DNA from: Ralstonia sp. UBA689
Lineage (GTDB): Bacteria > Pseudomonadota > Gammaproteobacteria > Burkholderiales > Burkholderiaceae
Assembly (NCBI RefSeq): GCF_002298975.1
Contig: NZ_DBMV01000029.1
Span: 1 to 33,493 of the forward strand
Reading direction: 5' to 3'
DNA: 33,493 bases
In this document: piece after piece, positions 18,662 to 33,394 of the stretch
Position numbering within the stretch: position 1 is the stretch's first letter
How the letters are laid out: every line of letters begins with the position of its first letter
Made by a program: the position numbers and the translations under genes
Notes under the pieces: model-generated
Database searches by the model: none
Seen by the model: only the letters and a program-made list of their open reading frames with translations
Told to the model about the DNA's origin: nothing

Positions 18662-20505
18662 TGCGTGCTGGTGTTGTCAGCGGGGACAGGCGCAGCGGCT
18701 TCGGTTGCCGGCGCCTCGGCAGGCGCGGCGGGCGCTGCAGACGCATCGGCCGGCGGGGGCGTACCTTCGCCGTCGGCCGGCAAGCCACGCCCGCTCGACA
18801 GCCACATCACCGGCACCCAGCCGCGCGACGACAGCGCACCGCCATCCAGCGCCAGCGACACCGGCGCATAGCGCGCCAACGCCTTCAGCTTCGGGAACAG
18901 GTGCGTCTGCGCCGCATTCAGGAAAACGGCTTCTTGATCGGCGGGCAATGCGGCACCGGCTTCGCGGCGGATCAGCGGTGCCAGCGATGCGGGCGTCATC
19001 GTCAGCACGATGCGCTCGGTCTTGTCGCGCGGCAGGCTGTCGGCCACGGCTGGGAAGCGCTTGGCGAGCACGGCCAGCGCGTCATCGACGAGGCGAGCGT
19101 CGGGCGAGAACACCACCACATCGCCCGCAATCGCCAGCGTGACCGGGAAATAGCGATCCGATGACAGTTGCGCCGCAAACGGTGCACCTGCCGACTGCGC
19201 CGTGCCGTAGCGCGCGCTCACCGGGCGCTGCCAGAGCATGGCGTTGGCCGGGCCCTGGCGCGTGGTCACGGGCAGGCGCTTGTAGGCGCCAGATTTGTCA
19301 TCGGCCTGCGCCTTGGCTTCGTACGACCCGACGATCTGGCCGAACAACGCGGCCAACGCCGGCTTGACGGCCTCCGCCTGCGATGCCGACGACAGGCGAG
19401 CTACAAACAGCGGCGCCACCAGCGACGACTTGCCATACCAGCACGCAGCGGCGGGGCCGGCAAAGGCATCGCCCACATGTGCTGCGGCCTCGGTGATGTC
19501 CTTGGCGTCGCCGGCCACGGTGCGGAGCAGCTTACCGGCGGCCTTCCAATCGACTGGCAGCGTGGCGCAGGCGGCCGGGTCGGCCGGCAGTGCGTGCCAC
19601 AGGGCAGCGTTGTCCCACTTGCCGGACAGATGGCTCGGATCGATCAATGCGGCGCTTTGCCAGCCATTGCCGGTAGCGCCTGCACCAAAGTCGAAGCGCA
19701 GCGCTTCGATGCCCGGAAAGTACTGCTGATAACCGAACGACAGGTAGTTGGCGCTCACCACGACATGGTGGCCGGTCGCCTCGGGGGCATTCAGCGCGTA
19801 AGCGTTGCCCTGCACGTTGCGCTTGCCGGCGTCGTCCGACAGCAGCGCCGCCAGCGCGCTCGCCTGCTTGGAAATCGGCTTGCCGTCCTTGTCGAGCAGG
19901 ATGCCCGGCTCGGACAGCGCGATCAGCCGGTCGCCCTTGCTGGCGATCAGGATCGAGCGCGTGGCGGAGAGCTTGAGCGCATAGACCGGCGCGCCGGAGT
20001 CGCCCAGCGCATCGGCCACCTTGGTGAGCTGTGTGTCGCTCGTGGCCACGGTGGCGACGGCTTCCAGCGCCTTGGCCAAGCCGTTGCGCTGCATGGAGAG
20101 CACCCAGTAGCGCAGCTTGTCGTCGGGGCCGCGCCACAGCATCACGCGGGCGGGCTCGTCAAAGACGTGCTTGAGCACCGTCTCGGCCAGATCGAGCTTC
20201 TGCTCATACGCCAGGCGACGCAGCGCACCGGCCACCGAGAGGCGGTCTTCGTTGCCTTCGTAGTAGGCGACGAAATCCTCGGTCAGCACATCGCGCAGCA
20301 AGGGCACGCGCAGCACGTCGCGCGGCAGTTGCGACAGGCTCTGACTGTCGATCAGGACGTCGGGGTAAGTCAGGTCAAGCTGGACCTGGCGGGCGTGCAA
20401 CGGGCGCGTGCGGCTGAACGGATGCCAGACCATCTGCACCACCGCTGCGCCGGCAACGACCAGGGCGATCGCGCCAACGGCGATCTGCTTGCGTGTGAGC
20501 TTCAT
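18658..20505 (-). CDS. yfaA: Membrane-anchored DUF2138 (YfaA-like) protein
   Basis: A 615-aa protein with a short basic N terminus (MKLTRK) and one hydrophobic segment (about residues 7-25) that has no clear signal-peptidase site, so it is probably an inner-membrane anchor with the rest in the periplasm. The large middle part has repeated alpha/beta sections (for example QSAALIDPSHLSGKWDNAALWHALP) typical of DUF2138; no catalytic motif is visible. The last 40 residues are Ala/Pro/Glu-rich and likely disordered. It is the first gene of the A2M operon. The start codon has no Shine-Dalgarno; the bases before it are CCTCC, the opposite of a ribosome-binding sequence. Function unknown; perhaps a scaffold for the periplasmic partners. 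Confidence 0.87.
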   Translation of the reverse strand: MKLTRKQIAVGAIALVVAGAAVVQMVWHPFSRTRPLHARQVQLDLTYPDVLIDSQSLSQLPRDVLRVPLLRDVLTEDFVAYYEGNEDRLSVAGALRRLAYEQKLDLAETVLKHVFDEPARVMLWRGPDDKLRYWVLSMQRNGLAKALEAVATVATSDTQLTKVADALGDSGAPVYALKLSATRSILIASKGDRLIALSEPGILLDKDGKPISKQASALAALLSDDAGKRNVQGNAYALNAPEATGHHVVVSANYLSFGYQQYFPGIEALRFDFGAGATGNGWQSAALIDPSHLSGKWDNAALWHALPADPAACATLPVDWKAAGKLLRTVAGDAKDITEAAAHVGDAFAGPAAACWYGKSSLVAPLFVARLSSASQAEAVKPALAALFGQIVGSYEAKAQADDKSGAYKRLPVTTRQGPANAMLWQRPVSARYGTAQSAGAPFAAQLSSDRYFPVTLAIAGDVVVFSPDARLVDDALAVLAKRFPAVADSLPRDKTERIVLTMTPASLAPLIRREAGAALPADQEAVFLNAAQTHLFPKLKALARYAPVSLALDGGALSSRGWVPVMWLSSGRGLPADGEGTPPPADASAAPAAPAEAPATEAAAPVPADNTSTQ

Positions 20506-20573
20506 GGAGGATTCGCGGCAAGACTGGAGAGGAGGCCGGCAGCGTGCGAGAAGTACCGGTCTATCACCGCGAG

Positions 20574-20606
20574 ATCATAGCTGTTGCAATGTTAAGCCGG
20601 GTTAAC
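20574..20606 (-). promoter_or_regulatory. Possible promoter and palindromic operator of the A2M operon
   Basis: On the minus strand a TATGAT -10-like hexamer (20574-20579) lies about 70 bp before the DUF2138 start, with no good -35. Where the -35 should be sits GTTAA-N6-TTAAC (20591-20606), whose centre CCGG is also symmetric: 14 of 16 bases are palindromic. A poor -35 overlapped by a palindrome fits a regulated promoter. Unproven. Confidence 0.4.
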
Positions 20607-20656
20607 GTTTGGAGAAAATCAGAATGAAGCGATATTGAATCCGCTGCCTCATGAGC

Positions 20657-20693
20657 AAAAAAAAGCCCGGCACCCACAAAGGGGCCGGGCTTT
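20657..20693 (-). terminator. Rho-independent terminator after rpoC
   Basis: On the minus strand AAAGCCCGGC pairs perfectly over 10 bp with GCCGGGCTTT around a 12-nt loop, followed by a run of eight T that overlaps the stem end. It begins 25 nt after the rpoC stop. It should end the rpoBC transcript and insulate the A2M operon from it. Confidence 0.95.
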
Positions 20694-20717
20694 GATGCGG
20701 AGAACGCTGCCTTAACT

Positions 20718-24953
<4,236 letters not shown>

Positions 24954-25030
24954 TCCAAACTCCTTGAGTTTGAGGCTGGCACCCCAGGGGCACCGGCCCT
25001 AAATCTTCGTCAATGGCTGCTGTTACCGGA

Positions 25031-25064
25031 GCGCGGCAGACCGGGACAACCCGTGCTGCCGCGC
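25031..25064 (-). other. Large perfect hairpin in rpoB-rpoC spacer
   Basis: GCGCGGCAG pairs perfectly with CTGCCGCGC; inside, CGGG pairs with CCCG around a 4-nt loop. No T-tract follows. Another GC-rich inverted repeat lies closer to rpoC at about 24974-24998. Likely an RNA processing or stability element between the two polymerase genes. Confidence 0.55.
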
Positions 25065-25082
25065 CCCCATCCCACCGGCGGC

Positions 25083-29189
<4,107 letters not shown>

Positions 29190-29408
29190 GGGATCTCCGA
29201 ATCATCGCAAGTGCCTGCGACGGACTGAGGCGTTGGTCACGCCGGGCACTTGAGGTGTTCAGCGACTGGTGACGGGATTTGGCGGTTGGCCGCTACCAAC
29301 CTCTGGCTGACGGTACTGCGCGCGCCGCCCGCACATGAACCCATGGAGTTCATGCCACGGACGGGGGAGTACCCGACCAAACTTGCCTTCTGCAGTCGGT
29401 TCAGAAGA

Positions 29409-29454
29409 CAAACATCAGCGGACTGCGAACTACCTAGTGTGCCACTGATGTTTG
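29409..29454 (-). other. Long stem, candidate RNase III processing site
   Basis: CAAACATCAG pairs perfectly over 10 bp with CTGATGTTTG. After one mismatch two more pairs (GG/CC) extend it, with a loop of about 20 nt. The E. coli rplL-rpoB message is cut by RNase III in the equivalent region; equating the two is inference. Confidence 0.5.
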
Positions 29455-29563
29455 GCCTCTGCTGGCCTTACCTCGGCCGGCTGCCGGGAAATCCGGCAAA
29501 AGAGACTTTAACTATACTTATTGCGTGATTGCAGGATCGCTTAACAAGCGGCCCCACAAGCGC

Positions 29564-29601
29564 AAAAAGGCTGGCGCCGGGAAATCTCCCTTTGCCAGCC
29601 T
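29564..29601 (-). terminator. Attenuator between rplL and rpoB
   Basis: On the transcribed strand AGGCTGGC pairs perfectly with GCCAGCCT, with an inner GGGA/TCCC stem. A T-run follows at once (five T, the first closing the stem). It starts 36 nt after the rplL stop. In E. coli a partial terminator here lowers rpoBC expression relative to the ribosomal genes; the same role is likely. Confidence 0.85.
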
Positions 29602-29637
29602 CTGTCGCGCACCGAGCACGGCACGCGAGACCTGCAC

Positions 29638-30012
29638 TTACTTCGCTTCGGCTTCCGCGCCGGCTTCCACCAGCTTCTTCACCAGCTCGTCGGCGGTCTT
29701 CTTGTCGACGCCTTCCTTCACGGGCTTCGGTGCGCCATCGACCAGGTCCTTGGCTTCCTTCAGGCCCAGGCCAGTGATTTCACGCACGGCCTTGATGACG
29801 CCAACCTTGTTCGCGCCGGCGCTCTTCAGCGTCACGGTGAATTCGGTTTGCTCTTCAGCAGCCGGAGCAGCTGCGCCGCCAGCCGGGCCAGCCACTGCCA
29901 CTGCAGCAGCCGACACGCCAAACTTCTCTTCGAACGCCTTGACCAGGTCGTTCAGCTCCATCACAGACATCGCGCCAACGGCGTCGAGGATCTCGTCTTT
30001 GGTGATTGCCAT
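29638..30012 (-). CDS. rplL: 50S ribosomal protein L7/L12
   Basis: L7/L12, 124 aa, the multicopy stalk protein that recruits translation factors. The N-terminal dimerisation part (MAITKDEILDAVGAMSVMELNDLVKAFEEKFG) is followed by an Ala/Gly/Pro hinge (about 37-53) and the C-terminal factor-binding domain (KVGVIKAVREITGLGLKEAKDLVD). The open frame continues 21 codons upstream; the ATG at 30012 is chosen by family start and GGAG 8 nt upstream. It lies 63 nt after rplJ. Confidence 0.99.
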   Translation of the reverse strand: MAITKDEILDAVGAMSVMELNDLVKAFEEKFGVSAAAVAVAGPAGGAAAPAAEEQTEFTVTLKSAGANKVGVIKAVREITGLGLKEAKDLVDGAPKPVKEGVDKKTADELVKKLVEAGAEAEAK

Positions 30013-30075
30013 TTGTATAACTCCAGAATGTGATTCGGTATCGATCGTGCGATCTGTACGAAGTGCCGCGCCCAA

Positions 30076-30582
30076 TCAGGCTGCGGCGGCCTCGCCTTCG
30101 CCTTGCTTGGCAGCCAGGGCGCCCAAGGCACGGGCAAAGCCCGACACCGGCGCCTGCATGACGAACAGCAGCTTGCTGAGCAGTTCTTCGCGGCTCGGGA
30201 TCGTTGCCAGGGCCTTCACGCCGTTGACATCGAGCACCTTGCCATCGTACGAACCGGCGCGCAGCACCAGCTTGTCATTGCCCTTGGCGAAATCGTTCAG
30301 CACCTTGGCCGGAGCCACTGCGTCTTCGGAAATACCGTAGATCAGCGGGCCGGTCAGTTGTTCGGCGAGTTCGGCAAACGGCGTGCCTTCCACAGCGCGG
30401 CGAGCCAGCGTGTTCTTCAGAACGCGCAGGTAGACGCCTTGCTGGCGCGCTTGCGCGCGTAGCTTGGTCAGATCGCCAACCGTGATACCGCGATATTCAG
30501 CAACGACGATGGTCGAGGCCTTGGCGACTTGCGCCGTTACCTCGGCCACGACGGCCTTCTTATCTTCGAGATTGAGTGCCAC
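30076..30582 (-). CDS. rplJ: 50S ribosomal protein L10
   Basis: L10, 168 aa, anchors L7/L12 dimers to 23S rRNA. It begins MALNLEDKKAVVAEV and has the conserved YRGITVGDLTKLRAQAR and VLKNTLARRA segments; the C-terminal helix that holds L12 is Ala/Gly/Glu-rich. The start is GTG with GGAG about 8 nt upstream. In E. coli the L10-L12 complex represses its own translation through the leader; a matching leader lies upstream. Confidence 0.99.
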   Translation of the reverse strand: MALNLEDKKAVVAEVTAQVAKASTIVVAEYRGITVGDLTKLRAQARQQGVYLRVLKNTLARRAVEGTPFAELAEQLTGPLIYGISEDAVAPAKVLNDFAKGNDKLVLRAGSYDGKVLDVNGVKALATIPSREELLSKLLFVMQAPVSGFARALGALAAKQGEGEAAAA

Positions 30583-30608
30583 GGTTAAGCTCCAAAACGA
30601 CTTCGGTC

Positions 30609-30625
30609 TCCGCAGTCGCTGCGGA
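30609..30625 (-). promoter_or_regulatory. Perfect hairpin next to rplJ ribosome-binding site
   Basis: TCCGCAG pairs perfectly with CTGCGGA around a 3-nt loop, ending about 27 nt before the rplJ GTG. Being so near the Shine-Dalgarno, it could affect initiation, either alone or together with the L10 leader. Confidence 0.45.
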
Positions 30626-30730
30626 CACCTCGGTCAGTCCAAAAGTACGGCGTCCGATTGGCACAAATCACTTCGGCAATACCAAAGTCACTCATTCCCT
30701 TCGGGGGCGCCATCTGCGTTGGCCGCGACG

Positions 30731-30845
30731 CGTTTCCGTTGCCGGTTTGCGCCGCGATTAAGGTGTCGGCCAAGCAAAATCTTGAGCCCTTCACCGCCAA
30801 CGGTCTTTGATAACCAGCGGCATCGGCCTGCTTGCGCAAACGTCT
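30731..30845 (-). ncRNA. L10-type ribosomal protein leader
   Basis: The stretch carries the landmarks of the L10 leader: AAAGACCG (complement of 30801-30808), then CTTAATC (complement of 30756-30762), as in the E. coli rplJ leader. An 8-bp perfect stem GTTTGCGC/GCGCAAAC (30834-30841 with 30745-30752) closes the element. A second pairing CCGTTG/CAACGG (30798-30803 with 30736-30741) crosses it. L10-L12 binding here would repress rplJL translation. Exact ends are approximate. Confidence 0.7.
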
Positions 30846-30882
30846 ACCACTGCCCAAAGTCTTGTCCCTCAAGCTTCAAGGG

Positions 30883-30906
30883 CTCGCGTGACCGGAGCCA
30901 CGCGAG
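30883..30906 (-). other. 8-bp hairpin after rplA
   Basis: CTCGCGTG pairs perfectly with CACGCGAG around an 8-nt loop. No T-tract follows, so it is not a standard terminator. It may protect or process the rplKA transcript end. Confidence 0.45.
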
Positions 30907-30967
30907 AGGAAACTGCTAACACACCAGGATGGTTATCGGGCCACCCGGTGCGAATGATCGAGAGCGA

Positions 30968-31663
30968 TCAGGCGGCCAGCGTAGCCTGGTCGACGCGCAC
31001 GCCCACGCCCATCGTCGACGAGACGGCGATCTTGCGCAGGTACACGCCTTTGCTCGAAGCCGGCTTGGCCTTGTTCAGAGCGTCCAGCAGCGCAGCCAGG
31101 TTGCTCTTCAGAGCAGCTTGTTCGAACGAGCGGCGGCCGATCGTGGCGTGGATGATCCCTGCCTTGTCGACACGGAATTGCACCTGACCCGCCTTGGCGT
31201 TCTTCACTGCTGTCGCGACGTCCGGCGTCACGGTGCCAACCTTGGGGTTCGGCATCAGGCCGCGCGGGCCCAGGATTTGACCCAGCGTACCGACCACGCG
31301 CATCGTGTCCGGCGAAGCGATCACGACGTCGAAGTCCATGTTACCGGCCTTGATCTGCTCGGCCAGGTCTTCCATGCCGACGATCTCAGCGCCGGCAGCC
31401 TTGGCTTGCTCGGCCTTTTCACCCTGGGCGAACACGGCCACGCGTACCGACTTGCCGGTACCGGCGGGCAGCACCACCGAACCACGAACAACCTGGTCCG
31501 ACTTCTTTGCATCGATGCCCAGTTGCACGGCGACGTCGATGGACTCATCGAACTTGGCGCTCGCGCATTCCTTGACGAGGCTCAGGGCTTCGTCGATCGG
31601 GTAGAACTTGGTACGCTCGACCTTGGCCTTGTTCGCGGCCACGCGCTTCGAAATCTTTGCCAT
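30968..31663 (-). CDS. rplA: 50S ribosomal protein L1
   Basis: L1, 231 aa (E. coli 234), forms the mobile L1 stalk that moves deacylated tRNA out of the E site. It contains the family signature region GTLGQILGPRGLMPNPKVGTVT and starts MAKISKRVAANK. ATG begins 2 bp after the rplK stop, so translation is coupled. In E. coli L1 represses rplKA by binding the rplK leader. Confidence 0.99.
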   Translation of the reverse strand: MAKISKRVAANKAKVERTKFYPIDEALSLVKECASAKFDESIDVAVQLGIDAKKSDQVVRGSVVLPAGTGKSVRVAVFAQGEKAEQAKAAGAEIVGMEDLAEQIKAGNMDFDVVIASPDTMRVVGTLGQILGPRGLMPNPKVGTVTPDVATAVKNAKAGQVQFRVDKAGIIHATIGRRSFEQAALKSNLAALLDALNKAKPASSKGVYLRKIAVSSTMGVGVRVDQATLAA

Positions 31664-31665
31664 GA

Positions 31666-32097
31666 TTACAGGCCCTCCACCGTGATACCCATCGAACGGG
31701 CGCTGCCGGCGATCGTACGCACAGCGGCGTCGAGGTCAGCTGCGGTAAGGTCCGCGTTCTTTGCCTTGGCGATTTCTTCAGCCTGGGCACGGGTGATCTT
31801 GCCGACCTTGTCGGTGTGCGGCTTGGCCGAGCCCTTCTGGATACCGGCTGCTTTCTTGATGAGCACGGTCGCCGGCGGCGACTTCATCACGAAGGTGAAG
31901 CTCTTGTCGGCGAAGGCGGTGATCACCACCGGCACCGGCAGGCCGGGTTCCATACCTTGAGTCTGCGCGTTGAACGCCTTGCAGAACTCCATGATGTTCA
32001 GACCGCGCTGCCCCAGGGCCGGGCCGACGGGCGGGGACGGATTTGCTTTACCAGCCGGAATCTGCAGCTTGATAAAGCCAACAATTTTCTTGGCCAT
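31666..32097 (-). CDS. rplK: 50S ribosomal protein L11
   Basis: L11, 143 aa (E. coli 142), part of the GTPase-associated centre and required for RelA activation. It starts MAKKIVGFIKLQIPAGKANPSPPVGPALGQRGLN, the N-terminal domain that thiostrepton contacts, and ends with the rRNA-binding domain (SARSMGITVEG). GGAG lies 5 nt before the ATG, right after a hairpin. It is coupled to rplA by a 2-bp gap. Confidence 0.99.
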   Translation of the reverse strand: MAKKIVGFIKLQIPAGKANPSPPVGPALGQRGLNIMEFCKAFNAQTQGMEPGLPVPVVITAFADKSFTFVMKSPPATVLIKKAAGIQKGSAKPHTDKVGKITRAQAEEIAKAKNADLTAADLDAAVRTIAGSARSMGITVEGL

Positions 32098-32111
32098 CTT
32101 GACTCCAATCC

Positions 32112-32143
32112 GGATTGCCCTGTTTGCCTTGCGGCGGCAATCC
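32112..32143 (-). promoter_or_regulatory. Inverted repeat before rplK, candidate L1 operator
   Basis: GGATTGCC pairs perfectly with GGCAATCC across a 16-nt loop, ending just before the rplK Shine-Dalgarno. L1 feedback on rplKA is established in E. coli; this structure is in the right place but I cannot confirm an L1-binding sequence. I see no clear rplK promoter in the 176-bp gap. Confidence 0.4.
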
Positions 32144-32240
32144 TGTTGAGTGGTAACGCATCAGCACACGGCCGACGCTCCTCTGTTGGCGCGGGCGGTT
32201 TCACCGCCGCTGCCCGCCAGATCCGACGGACCCAGCGATT

Positions 32241-32266
32241 GGCACGGCGGCTTGCACCGCCGTGCC
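32241..32266 (-). other. Perfect 10-bp hairpin after nusG
   Basis: GGCACGGCGG pairs perfectly with CCGCCGTGCC around a 6-nt loop, 7 nt after the nusG stop. There is no T-run after it, so it looks more like an mRNA 3' stabiliser or processing site than an intrinsic terminator. A second small hairpin (GGCGGT/ACCGCC, 32194-32208) follows. Confidence 0.55.
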
Positions 32267-32273
32267 GAATTCC

Positions 32274-32858
32274 TTATACCTTCTCGACTTGGCCGAACTC
32301 GAGTTCGACTGGTGTCGCACGCCCGAAGATCGTCACGGAAACGCGCAGGCGAGACTTCTCGTAGTTCACTTCTTCCACGTTGCCGTTGAAGTCGGTGAAC
32401 GGGCCTTCCTTGACACGCACCATTTCGCCCACTTCGAACAGCGTCTTCGGACGCGGCTTTTCGACCCCTTCCTGAATCTGGGTCATGATCTTGTCGACTT
32501 CGCGCTTGGAAATCGGCGTGGGCCGGTTGGCCGTCCCGCCGATGAAGCCCGTCACCTTGGCTGTATTCTTCACCAAGTGCCAGGTTTCATCCGTCATTTC
32601 CATTTCGACAAACACGTACCCGGGAAAAAGACGGCGCTCAGTCACGGTCTTTCGACCGCTCTTGCTTTCCATCACTTCTTCCGATGGCACCAGGATTTCG
32701 CCGAACAAATGCTGCAGGCCAGCGCGCTCGATACGCTCCTGCAGCGCGCGTTGCACGCTCTTTTCCATGCCTGAATAGGCATGCACGACATACCAGCGCT
32801 TCTTCGAGGCCGGTGCGGACGAATCCGTGGGCGTGTCGTTCGCTACGTTATCCGTCAT
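32274..32858 (-). CDS. nusG: Transcription termination/antitermination factor NusG
   Basis: NusG, 194 aa (E. coli 181), links RNA polymerase to Rho or to the ribosome through S10. The NGN domain starts at KKRWYVVHAYSGMEKSVQRAL (about 19-39) and contains LFPGYVFVEM. The C-terminal KOW domain is VGEMVRVKEGPFTDFNGNVEEV (about 142-163). The first 18 residues are a polar extension rich in Asp, Thr and Ser. ATG has a GGTGA-type site 7 nt upstream, 12 bp after the secE stop. Confidence 0.99.
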   Translation of the reverse strand: MTDNVANDTPTDSSAPASKKRWYVVHAYSGMEKSVQRALQERIERAGLQHLFGEILVPSEEVMESKSGRKTVTERRLFPGYVFVEMEMTDETWHLVKNTAKVTGFIGGTANRPTPISKREVDKIMTQIQEGVEKPRPKTLFEVGEMVRVKEGPFTDFNGNVEEVNYEKSRLRVSVTIFGRATPVELEFGQVEKV

Positions 32859-32870
32859 TGCTTCACCCGA

Positions 32871-33251
32871 TTATTTCCAGCCCAACACGAGCGAGAAAAT
32901 CACCCACTCGATGAGCTTGTCCGCAGACCACAGGAACAAGGCCATGATCACCACGAAAGCAAACACCAGACCGGTCATCTGCCCAGCTTCCTTGCGCGTC
33001 GGCCAGACGACCTTGCGCACTTCGCGGTACGACTCACGGGCGAACTCGGTGAAGCTCTGCCCCGGCGCGGATACCAGCGCGACGACGGCGCCGAGCACCA
33101 GACCGCCGATCAGTGAAGCGGCGCGGACGTAGCCCGGTTGCTGCGCCAGCAGATAAAAACCGATCACCCCGGCGACCACTAGCAGGAACGCTAGAGCCAG
33201 CAGCCATTTGCCGCTGGCGGCGTTGACGGTTTCGACGTTCGGATTGGCCAT
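32871..33251 (-). CDS. secE: Preprotein translocase subunit SecE
   Basis: SecE, 126 aa, with three membrane helices (about 16-36, 44-62 and 93-119) as in E. coli's 127-aa protein. The conserved cytoplasmic segment SYREVRKVVWPTRKEA (74-89) contacts SecY. I choose the ATG at 33251, which has GGGA close upstream; a TTG at 33269 would add six residues but starts inside a strong hairpin. It is followed by nusG. Confidence 0.97.
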   Translation of the reverse strand: MANPNVETVNAASGKWLLALAFLLVVAGVIGFYLLAQQPGYVRAASLIGGLVLGAVVALVSAPGQSFTEFARESYREVRKVVWPTRKEAGQMTGLVFAFVVIMALFLWSADKLIEWVIFSLVLGWK

Positions 33252-33268
33252 GTTTCCCAAACGAGACA

Positions 33269-33300
33269 AGCCGCGTGGCGCTGCATCGCGCTACGCGGCT
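33269..33300 (-). other. Strong hairpin between tRNA-Trp and secE
   Basis: AGCCGCGT pairs perfectly with ACGCGGCT; after one mismatch GCGC pairs with GCGC around a 6-nt loop. It begins 7 nt after the encoded CCA end of the tRNA. It is well placed to direct cleavage that separates the tRNA from the secE-nusG message. Confidence 0.55.
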
Positions 33301-33307
33301 GATGAAT

Positions 33308-33383
33308 TGGCAGGGGCAGAGGGAATCGAACCCCCAACCTTCGGTTTTGGAGACCGACGCTCTGCCAGTTGAGCTATACCCCT
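33308..33383 (-). tRNA. trpT: tRNA-Trp (anticodon CCA)
   Basis: A 76-nt cloverleaf including the encoded 3' CCA (33308-33310). The acceptor stem AGGGGTA pairs with TGCCCCT (one G-U). The D arm is GCTC/GAGC, the anticodon stem TCGGT/ACCGA with loop CTCCAAA giving CCA, and the T arm has TTCGATT in its loop. The discriminator base is G, as expected for bacterial tRNA-Trp. It lies between tuf and secE, the usual place. Confidence 0.98.
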
Positions 33384-33394
33384 AAAACAGCTTT

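Larger units (their letters stand above)
29190..29637 (-). other. rplL-rpoB intergenic region, no gene
   Basis: This 448-bp stretch has no credible gene; small frames on either strand lack family features and Shine-Dalgarno sites. On the transcribed strand it holds, in order: an attenuator-like terminator (29564-29601), a TATAGT -10-like hexamer without a matching -35 (29511-29516), a small GCCGG/CCGGC hairpin (29482-29496), a long stem (29409-29454) and a 7-bp hairpin CATGAAC/GTTCATG (29334-29354). The order attenuator then processing stem resembles the E. coli rplL-rpoB spacer. Confidence 0.7.
30583..30967 (-). other. rplA-rplJ intergenic region, no gene
   Basis: This 385-bp stretch has no credible protein gene. 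On the transcribed strand it carries an 8-bp hairpin (30883-30906), the L10-type leader core (about 30731-30845), a 7-bp hairpin with one wobble (30670-30688) and a perfect TCCGCAG/CTGCGGA hairpin (30609-30625) about 27 nt before the rplJ start. I found no clear sigma-70 promoter, so rplJL may depend on upstream transcription or on a poor promoter. Confidence 0.75.

Noticed and set aside
29250..29528. 92-codon plus-strand frame in the rplL-rpoB spacer
   Set aside because: No SD, no motif, and it crosses the attenuator and stem structures that better explain the region.
30013..30075. 21-residue N-terminal extension of rplL
   Set aside because: The family starts at MAITKDEIL and a good SD lies directly before that ATG.
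30585..30872. 95-codon minus-strand frame in the rplA-rplJ spacer
   Set aside because: It falls on the structured L10 leader, has no family resemblance and no SD; RNA function explains the conservation.
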